Source: Ypsolopha sequella
Taxonomy: Eukaryota > Arthropoda > Insecta > Lepidoptera > Ypsolophidae
Assembly (NCBI GenBank): GCA_934047225.1
Contig: OW203986.1
Span: 19,409,221 to 19,473,220, forward strand
DNA: 64,000 bases
Reading direction: 5' to 3'
In this document: positions 57,601 through 64,000 of the stretch, one piece after another
Numbering within the stretch: the stretch's first letter is position 1
Layout: the number at the start of each line of letters is the position of its first letter
The notes under the pieces: generated by a model
What the model was told of the DNA's origin: nothing
What the model saw: only the letters and a program-made list of their open reading frames with translations
Database searches by the model: none
Made by a program: the position numbers and the translations under genes

Positions 57601-59927
57601 ATATAACCTTTACCCGCTGCAAAGTCGTCTGTTTTTTCGTCACAGATCGACATATGACCCATTTCAGCATAATCCCGCATAAACTTCACATATTTGCTCC
57701 TAAATTCTTCATTAAAAGAGAGCCGTTTTTCCATGGCGAAGAACCGTTTTCTTGCCATAGGAGCCGAATCACCCAAGCTAGGTCTTTCCGATAAAAAAGG
57801 TAGCCTAACTACATACCGACCCGTCTCATCCCGCTGATGAGTGTTTGCAAAAATCTTTTCACATTCCAACTCTTTCGGATCCTTAACCGCCGTTTCCGGA
57901 ACATTTTCCACTTCCCAAAACTTTTCCAGAATCTGATCTGTGGTCGCATGAAAGGTCTGGGAAAAGTTAACCACATTTTGGGCTAGAATTGTGACCGGAC
58001 CCATTAACACGTAACCGAAAATCGTGTTCATTGCAATTGGCAGATTGTCATTTATTTTTATATTTCCGCCGAGCATTATTTCACCTAACAAATCTGCCCC
58101 AATAAGAATGTCAACTTCCCGACTCCGATAAAAATGTTCATCCGCAAGGTACAAACCCCGATAATAATCCGATAAATTCTCGGGTAAGTTGACGCTTGGT
58201 AAATGGTGAGTAATGTTACTCAAAATAGTAGCTGTGGTAACCAACACGGTTTGAGCCGAAAACCGTGGGCTTATCGTCAAGTTGACACCACCTCTACATC
58301 CGCTAACTGGCGCCCCTCCTAAGCCAGTGACCGAAACAACATTAGATCTAGATCTTTTGAGACCTAATCGACGAGCACAATTTTCCGAAATAAATGTACC
58401 CTGACTGCCACCATCTAAAAGTGCACGAGCATCATGAAGCTCTCCGCACTCGTCCATGACATGCACAATGGCAGTTGAAAGCAAAACCGTCCGTTGATAA
58501 TTGCTTGGAAGCATCATGTGAGATGTCAGGGCCGCATTATTTATATTTCCTTCAGTTGGGGGGTTTACCCTACTCCCATTCCGGCCAAATTCCTGTACTG
58601 GCACATTTACCCTATTTGCCCCTGACACTGGCACATTTACCCTACCTAAGTCCGGCACTGGTGCATTAACCCTACTACCACTATTTGTAGTAGGTACCGC
58701 ATAAACTGCATTATTAGACGCTACCGGTCCATCAAAATGAATCATGTGGTGGTGCTTGACCGATTTGCACTTCACACATACCCATGTTGAAGTACACTGA
58801 TTTATATTATGTCCCCCAAGACACCTAAAACAAAGTCTATTAACTTTAACATACTCCTTCCGAGAGATAGGATCCATATTCATAAACCGCTCACATTTGG
58901 ATATATGGTGGTTACCCTTCTTACACAGTGTGCACCCGCCCTTATTTTCCTGCACTCCAGTATGAACTCGGGGAGAAAAGCGTCCTATTGGTTTTGATGA
59001 GCTGCCATCAGGGGATGACCCCAGAACCTGCACTTGATTTTCCAAAAATTCAATTAAGTCCTCAAATGTGGGAAGTTCCGTTTTCTGATTAACTAACCGT
59101 TCATTAAGCTTGTCCTTTAAAACCTGATCGAGCTTTTGATAATTTATATAGAAAAGTAAATATGACCATTCCGAGACAGGAAAATCCAACTTTTCTAATG
59201 CCTTTGTATTTTCCAAAAGCGAGTTCAAGAAAGGTTTTAATGAACCCCTAGTCCGAGTGACATGTGTGGTACCCATCATATTATGTAAATATCTGTCCGC
59301 AATCAACCTCTTGTTATGATATTTATTTTTTAACAATTCAACCGCTACCGAATAGTTTGCGCCCGTGATTGATAGGTGCTGAATTAAACTCTTAGGCTCT
59401 CCAACCAATGAGCCTTTCAAATAATACAACCTCTCTGTATCCGACAATGAGGTATCACGTCCCACCATGGATTCAAACAACTCTATAAAGGAAACATAGT
59501 CCTCTTCATTACCACCAAAGGTAGGTACTTGAATCCGTGGTAGTATAGCCCTTTCTCTTTTAGGCCCATCCTTGCTATTATTACCTGAACCATCCTCTGA
59601 TGAACGATCGGTGTTCTCAGGGAATAGTTCCAAATATCTCCGCTTGATATCATAATATTTACTATTTATTATTTTGAATTTTGACTCACAGGTAACCGAA
59701 TCAGTGTCAGTCACTTCTGTCTGTGACTCCAACTCTATATATATGGACATAAATTCCTGGTAATTACTTTCCAGGTCTGAAAACCGCACTTTAAATTCAT
59801 TCTTCTCGCTCACCGTTACGAGATCTTTCTGAGAAAGGCCAAATAAAGTTTCAATATTTAATATTGCAATCTCATATTTAATTTGTAACATCCGCTTAGC
59901 TTGATCAGCATTTATTTTAGGAGGCAT
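54615..59927 (-). CDS. BEL/Pao Gag-Pol polyprotein, full length
   Basis: 1770 codons from the ATG at 59927. The N-terminal Gag-like part (about 1-330, DUF1759 type) is followed by three Cys/His knuckles (CTLCKKGNHH, CFRCLGGHN and CVKCKSVKHH blocks) at about 335-400. A linker with PV-rich repeats (RVNVPV) comes next. The aspartic protease has DGGS at D505. Pao-type RT has YMDD near 912-915; RNase H follows (SDASELG). Integrase has a histidine finger (HYHKIHCHVG...CIFC) and core residues in TDFAGPF (about 1472), RSDCGSN (about 1538) and the FEAA Glu (about 1592). The end is a DUF5641-like domain. It drives reverse transcription and integration of its own RNA. Private changes: FLWFGS for FLRFGS, and VLVTTAT for VLATTAT. 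The frame is unbroken, so activity is plausible. Confidence 0.96.
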   Translation of the reverse strand: MPPKINADQAKRMLQIKYEIAILNIETLFGLSQKDLVTVSEKNEFKVRFSDLESNYQEFMSIYIELESQTEVTDTDSVTCESKFKIINSKYYDIKRRYLELFPENTDRSSEDGSGNNSKDGPKRERAILPRIQVPTFGGNEEDYVSFIELFESMVGRDTSLSDTERLYYLKGSLVGEPKSLIQHLSITGANYSVAVELLKNKYHNKRLIADRYLHNMMGTTHVTRTRGSLKPFLNSLLENTKALEKLDFPVSEWSYLLFYINYQKLDQVLKDKLNERLVNQKTELPTFEDLIEFLENQVQVLGSSPDGSSSKPIGRFSPRVHTGVQENKGGCTLCKKGNHHISKCERFMNMDPISRKEYVKVNRLCFRCLGGHNINQCTSTWVCVKCKSVKHHHMIHFDGPVASNNAVYAVPTTNSGSRVNAPVPDLGRVNVPVSGANRVNVPVQEFGRNGSRVNPPTEGNINNAALTSHMMLPSNYQRTVLLSTAIVHVMDECGELHDARALLDGGSQGTFISENCARRLGLKRSRSNVVSVTGLGGAPVSGCRGGVNLTISPRFSAQTVLVTTATILSNITHHLPSVNLPENLSDYYRGLYLADEHFYRSREVDILIGADLLGEIMLGGNIKINDNLPIAMNTIFGYVLMGPVTILAQNVVNFSQTFHATTDQILEKFWEVENVPETAVKDPKELECEKIFANTHQRDETGRYVVRLPFLSERPSLGDSAPMARKRFFAMEKRLSFNEEFRSKYVKFMRDYAEMGHMSICDEKTDDFAAGKGYIIPHHGIFKAGTDKIRVVFDASCNTISGASLNDRVHAGPKLQRDIMEIICKFRMFQYVFTTDIKMMFRQIVVHEDDRKFQLVFWRESPEDPLQLYKLNTVTYGMKSSPYLAIRTLRQLADDGADHYPDAADLLRSSVYMDDILGGADSEEEAKKLKRDLTDLLRSGGFELSKWVSNSDQLLGDIPQEDLEKPKTFDNTDGPGFFKILGVQWDPNHDCFSYHTKLKNEEKCSKRIILSALAQTFDPLGWISPVIFQGKVLMQRLWLLNQSWDETPPDDVVCEWRGIVKDLPLIEKIRLERFALGESKSVSLHGFSDASELGYSAAVYLRTVDDKNGVKVSLLMAKSRVAPVRNKHTIPKLELSGAVLLTRLVKYVADAIKAVVTIEDIVCWSDSTIVLSWLRTPPHLLQTFEGNRVLQINNCGFELTWRHVPSEMNPADVASRGCRALELLDHSLWWGPPWLKGQPDTWPKNIVERVNKELPGFRKSVKPKLQQSVAFVKTTESNPLFLWFGSLTMLISVVGYCLRFIHNSKNPDKRIDGVLSVTERKGAMDRLVKMAQAEEFGLDIKSLNRDKQCSLRLRRLLPFIDGDGLLRVGGRLEHSALSFSGKHPLLLPKAHPFTKLVIDHYHKIHCHVGATALLAILQKQFWIISGKQAIRSRIFKCIFCFKTKAKPTEPIMSALPGDRVNAIGVFHTVQTDFAGPFSIKSSRLRNAKILKAYLCVFICSTTKAVHLEVVSDLSTEAFLAALNRFTSRRNLPQVIRSDCGSNYIGTSAHLTEVQKYLAKRDTQEVLNNAASKQGISWLFNAPAAPHFGGLFEAAVKSAKSLLKRVIGEQVLTFEELTTVFIRIEAVLNSRPLCPLTQDPQDFEVLTPAHFLVGRPLLSVPEYDLSNVPDGRLNRFRLVQALSQRFWKQWSDRYLHSLQMRNKWLNSTDPPKINDLVLIKDENLPSLKYRRGRIIELLPGKDGVVRIVKLRTSSGTLLRPVVKICRLPLE

Positions 59928-60697
59928 TTTGCAAAATTAACACACCCTTAAACCCCCTAGTTAAAACATTTAAATCAAAAAATTTAATAAAAAAGTATAA
60001 AATTTTAAAATATTCCTACATATAAACTTTCCTAGGAACCGCCCTAAAATGAAAATTTAATAATTTCCTCACAACAAAAGTGAAAACAAAAACAAAAATT
60101 ATTTCCGATACCGAGCATTGAACCAGGGACTTTCCGATCTCTAGTCCAGTACTCTACCACTACACTATAACTGGCTCAGCTGACAATAGTGAAAACTTAA
60201 TAGATAACCTAACAATGGTAATACTTTTTACTTTTTATAAATAAACACCAAAGAAAAACAAAACAAAGAAAAATTGAAAATAGAACATAAACAAAACTTT
60301 TGTTGCTTTGAATCCGCAATCCGTCAAAATCAAATGAATACTTCAACTGAAACAATGTCACGATCCGCGTGGATTTATAAAATGCGAAAATGTATGATTT
60401 GAAATATAATATATATCATAAGTAATTATCTCTGATATACTATGTGTAACCTATCCGAATATACGTGTTTATTTGTAGAGTCAATATAGAGTATGAAACA
60501 AAACGAAAACCGCAAACCGCACCAAAATAAAATAACCGAGAGTTGACCTTTGTCGAAGATATCTTTTCACCGCCAAGATATTACGACGAGGGTAAACTAT
60601 ATAAAACCGAAAACCGAAACCGACTGTGTACCATGTAATAAGACCCAAAGTACGATAAATGCACGCAAAGGCATCCGATTGCCGAAGGAACAAAAAA
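59928..60697 (-). other. Leader (5' untranslated) region of the complete BEL/Pao element
   Basis: Between the 5' LTR and gag on the minus strand. Directly after the LTR comes ttttttgttccttcggcaat. It does not begin with the usual TGG of a tRNA primer site, so the primer is not identified. The leader also holds a tRNA-like stretch at about 60110-60180. This region is missing from units 1-4. Confidence 0.75.
60110..60180 (-). tRNA. tRNA-like sequence within the BEL leader
   Basis: On the minus strand, the A-box-like tagtgtagtggtagag and the B-box-like ggttcaatgc are spaced as in tRNA genes. Stem pairing is imperfect in the acceptor, anticodon and T arms. It is either a captured tRNA or SINE fragment, or chance plus decay. 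It reads in the same direction as the element. Confidence 0.5.
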
Positions 60698-61129
60698 TGA
60701 AGGGGTTTCCCAGACTGGTCTGTTCGTCCCTTCGTGATTGTTGCTTGATGTTAAAGCCGCTGGTAGCCGATGCGAGCGTATGTCGTACCTGTGCCTTATT
60801 TTTGTGTTGGAATATAAATAAATAAATAAAAGAGTCCCTACACTCACCCCGTGCCGCACCGCCGATCACAAAATGGTCCACAGCTATTAATTTTACTTGA
60901 ATTTGTTATTTCCGTATACTCCGGGCCGCCCGATTCCTTTTTAGGTTTTTTCCATTGTGTTATGTCAAATCATTGACATAAAAATGCATAGACACGCCGC
61001 CCCAAACCAAAGAGTAAATATACCTAAATAAATACTCTAATACAATAAATGTTGTGTCATGTACATGTACCGCGAAAAGAACTAAAAATAAATAAAGCCT
61101 TAGAGCTTTCAAGGCAACAAAACTAAACA
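60698..61129 (-). repeat. 5' LTR of the complete BEL/Pao element
   Basis: 432 bp, the only LTR lacking the host flank on its left and the only one followed on the right by the second gcgac (61130-61134). Retains T at the aaatcattg site. Presumed promoter for the full-length RNA, transcribed leftward. Confidence 0.95.
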
Positions 61130-61134
61130 GCGAC

Positions 61135-61294
61135 CTTCTTTCAAAGCAATTGTTATGAAAACAATATTTAATTATATAAATGCGTCGTTATCATTATTGT
61201 CTTTCTACGAGTCCTGAATTGATATTGATGATAAATAATCTCATCTAAAACTCGACCAAAGATTATCAATTTTTAACATTTAAGGTTTATTTTA
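61135..61294. other. Right host flank of the BEL insertion
   Basis: AT-rich, starts cttctttcaaagc. Before the insertion it directly followed the gcgac that now ends each host-flank copy. No feature seen. Confidence 0.6.
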
Positions 61295-62375
61295 TGAAAT
61301 GAAATAAAATCTATTTATTTATGTTATGTAGGTATACATCTTATTAGAGGTATAAATCTTATTACAGTTATACATCTTATTACTTATTACAGGTTGGTTT
61401 TAATGAAACATAACAAAATAATCTATGTCTAGTAGGGTTAGATATATCTATAAAAAACAATCATATGGGGAATTATACAAAAAAGGCTAGGTGTACTTAA
61501 ATTTAATAAAATAATACACTTTAATGAAATAAAAAATATAGAAATAAATACAGGAAAATATAATGCAATATATATGCCTCACTCCGCCCATTCGATTAGT
61601 CTTGCTAAGAAGAAGGGCAAGAAACTCAGCAAGTAAAAAAGTAAAATTAGGCCTATACTTTAATTGAAGAAAAGAATATAATAGAATATTCGCTTTATTT
61701 GGTATTTTAAGATAAAAAATAAAAAATACAATACGGGAGTAATTTATGTCATTTAGGAAAGAGAAATATAATACCTTTGTCTACCTGTCACATATAGTCC
61801 ATCTGTTTTTACAGTAATTACATATATAATTTTATTAATTAACGCTAATTCTAAAGGAAACATAGTTGAGAAAATTATACGAACTACTATTATGACAAAT
61901 ATCATTTTCAATATTATGATTGATAACCCCTTGCTCCATTATTGTCCAAATATTCATTAGTTTTATAATATGCCTATTTTAATAGGCCTTGCTTATTAAA
62001 CAGTTTAAATTTATTATCTGACAAAGTAAATACCTCCTTTGGAAGTTTATTGTAAAATTTTATACCATGTACGAAAGAGGTACCCACTTTGGCAAGTCAA
62101 ATTTTTGGAAAAGCCAGTTATTGTTTGTTTCGGGTTTCTTTATAGTGTTGCTCACCAAGCTTTGGGAAAGACTCGACATTTTTTCTGACATATCTAAGAA
62201 CTTGGTAAATAAATTCACAAGGAACTGTTCATATATTAATTTCTTATAATTTTTCTCTAAATGAATCCCGGTGCTTCATATTATAAATAGCTCGAATTGC
62301 TCTCTTCTGCAAAACTAAGACTGCTTCTATATCCATGGCTCTACCCCACAGCAGCAAAAAGGATCTAAAATATAG
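61295..62375 (-). mobile_element. Decayed LINE 3' fragment
   Basis: On the minus strand about 62372-62268 reads LLLWGRAMDIEAVLVLQKRA, continuing RAIRAIYNMKHRDSF and then a stop. This is a block typical of the C-terminal end of CR1/Jockey-type reverse transcriptases in Lepidoptera. Farther left, decayed KKKGKK-type residues (about 61600-61630) and an A-rich tail (aaatgaaataaaat, about 61297-61310) mark the 3' end. Many stops, so a dead fragment. Confidence 0.7.
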
Positions 62376-64000
62376 ATAGACTAATCTAGACTAATTTGCC
62401 TTATGCGTCAGCGTATGCGGCTGAACTAATTCTACCACATAGGTCTATTGTTCAAAGGCATTTACAACTTCTTTAACTCCTTTAACGACTTCACTGTTAA
62501 TATTTATGACAATTGGCTACTCTTTCTTTAATAAAAATTAAATAAATCAATGAATCAATGTGGGTAATCACAATAACTTACGTCGAGAAAGCTAAGCATG
62601 TCAATGCACACTACAAGTTCCCTCATAACTGTTTCTCCTTCTACAACAAAAGCACCACAACATACTTAATTACACTTATGTAGTTGTACAATTATGTGTA
62701 ATATTATCTTCGCTTTAAACACGATCAGTTAGTTGCTTACTGTCAAACCAAGTGTGTAATTAATAATTGTCAGTAATCATTAGTATCTAGTTACACACGA
62801 CACCTAGACAAATAGGTGTACACTTAATAATCAAGCTATGATCATACAAGACCTTAAAGCCACCAACTTCATCAAAATAATTACGACCTAATGAAATGAA
62901 GGTAAGGTCGCATTTCCAACAGTGGCGTATAGTCCATTTGATACGCTAAATACGAGCAGAGAGGGTAAGGATATTAAAGTTGGCTTATGGCACTGTATTA
63001 ATTTTGAACCGTAGTAATTTTGGTGGTGACAGAACTAAGACACCAGCACATAATTCAAGTTGGAGCACAAATGAAACTTACGTTTAATATAGTGTGATAA
63101 TTTAGGAAATTCCTTAGAAGTCTACGAGTTGTGCTACGCCACCGTAGCCGCAAGGGCCGCGTAGGCGGCCTACGACAGTGGTTTAGGCCTTTGCAATTTA
63201 TCATTATATTTAATATTTAAAATATACTTAATATAGTATTAAGATTATACCTCATAAATGCAGCATAAATTAAAATATAAAATAACCCCCCATATAAAAT
63301 AACAATAAATATATATTTTTATTATCTTAGCCTATTAAAAATAATTAAATGTTTCTACGTATCTTAATACCTCTGCAAAATTAAAACATGAGCGTAAAAC
63401 TTAACCAAACAAGTTACAAAGTACACAGAAACAACAGCACGTGAAATTGGTTACTGAAGAAGGGGGAGACAAAAAGAGCCCCGCACCGGCCGACTCGGTT
63501 CACGGACTACATTACACTTTAACATAAAAACATCGTGTTGAACGACAACAGGGCTTCAACTTTCCCAGCAAAGACATAAGCGAAATTGAATTACACATAT
63601 TGAAAAAGAAATGTGTAGCTTCTTGGTAGGCGTGGTTTTCTGCAAAGACTCCTCCTACACAGTCACTCGCGCATGGATCGAGCGACTTCGCTCGTCGACC
63701 GCCGCGTCGCGTGAACGAGCCTTTCAAGCCAGTACGAGTCGAGTCCGCAGCGAAACTGCGTCCCGTCAACCCTTAACTTCACGAAGTTCCCGTATCAAAA
63801 CTTTATGTGTAACTTTAACAGAAATTAATACAACTTCGCGCCGAGTGAGATGAGAAGGAGCAGACAGATAGTTACTTATTTTGTTAATTGAACAAACAAC
63901 GTTCAGTGAAAGCTTGTTACAGTGAACTGTGAAGAGGATGTAAACAAACGATGATCGTCCATCAGCATGCTGCTATTTTAGGTAATAAAAACAGAAGTAT
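62376..64000. other. Intergenic DNA with scattered GC-rich patches
   Basis: No supportable gene. About 63128-63185 is GC-rich with gccgcaagggccgcgtaggc, which resembles repeat-derived phrases. The rest to about 63470 is AT-rich. Confidence 0.4.
63640..63960 (+). promoter_or_regulatory. Possible promoter region at the right edge
   Basis: A CpG-bearing GC-rich block at about 63650-63780 is followed by ttcagtg at 63902-63908, which matches the arthropod initiator TCAGT. No TATA box sits at the proper distance. A transcript running off the right edge would be consistent. This is inference from composition and one short motif. Confidence 0.2.

Larger units (their letters stand above)
54083..61129 (-). 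mobile_element. Complete BEL/Pao LTR retrotransposon
   Basis: Minus-strand element with a 5' LTR at 60698-61129, a 770-nt leader, one intact Gag-Pol frame, a purine tract (about 54515-54527) and a 3' LTR at 54083-54514. The gcgac target duplication flanks both ends. The two LTRs differ at two places that I see (acctgtgcc versus acctgagcc, and the aaatc/aaacc site). That implies a young insertion, with the second difference possibly spread by exchange inside the array. Confidence 0.96.
30628..61134 (-). repeat. Five-unit tandem array of a BEL/Pao element and its flank
   Basis: Unit starts are 30628, 36248, 41866, 47482 and 53100 (periods 5620, 5618, 5616 and 5618). Each unit is about 983 bp of host flank, a 432-bp LTR and the pol part of a BEL/Pao element on the minus strand. 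The last unit continues into gag, leader and the 5' LTR. The target duplication gcgac is at 61130-61134 on the right and directly left of each of the five left-hand LTRs, including 31606-31610. One insertion followed by tandem amplification explains this. Inner junctions read gcattatta, one added a, then taattatg. Confidence 0.96.

Noticed and set aside
30628..61134. Array as a pure assembly artefact
   Set aside because: Each unit has private variants, small length differences (5616-5620 bp) and consistent target-site logic, which an assembly loop would not produce; read support is still worth checking.
30628..61134. CRISPR-like or satellite array
   Set aside because: Units are 5.6 kb, coding and LTR-bounded; nothing resembles short direct repeats with spacers.

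Overview
This is an AT-rich animal genome window, almost certainly from an insect and probably a lepidopteran. The reasons are BEL/Pao and Ty3/gypsy retrotransposons with intact polyproteins, degraded Jockey/CR1-type LINEs, many hairpin (MITE-like) repeats, tRNA-derived fragments and short TTAGG-type motifs. The order-level call is inference. I found no host protein-coding gene that I can defend; essentially all recognisable coding sequence belongs to mobile elements.

Layout. 1-8152: intergenic DNA with a tRNA-like fragment, a 73-bp-arm palindrome carrying a tRNA T-arm, a foldback repeat, a 64-bp minisatellite with TTAGG triplets, and a small AT-rich hairpin. 8153-18097: an OTU-protease-bearing repeat element (copy A) whose front end lies in a 265-bp inverted repeat. 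A young, structurally complete Ty3/gypsy element (8348-15026, 396-bp LTRs, CTAC target duplication, intact Gag-Pol) has jumped into one arm. Between its pol stop and 3' LTR, the gypsy element carries an unusual nine-copy minisatellite built of AGATA-looped mini-hairpins. 18098-20366: unassigned. 20367-23187: copy B of the OTU element, direct orientation. 23188-30627: intergenic DNA with a 5'-truncated LINE and a long-TIR MITE.

30628-61134: the most striking object. A complete BEL/Pao element on the minus strand (LTRs of 432 bp, 1770-residue polyprotein) sits at the right end of a five-unit tandem array with a 5.6-kb period. The GCGAC target duplication occurs once at the far right (61130-61134) and immediately left of every left-hand LTR. 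One insertion was therefore followed by tandem amplification of a segment made of 983 bp of host flank, the 3' LTR and the 3' 4.2 kb of the element. Each of the four inner junctions fused the host flank to the pol region in frame. The result is four near-identical 1371-codon ORFs that start at a host-flank ATG and lack Gag but keep protease, RT, RNase H and integrase. Each sits downstream of an LTR promoter. Nucleotide variants among units fail a four-gamete test, which points to exchange between units.

61135-64000: flank with a second degraded LINE and, near the right edge, a GC-rich block that could be a promoter.
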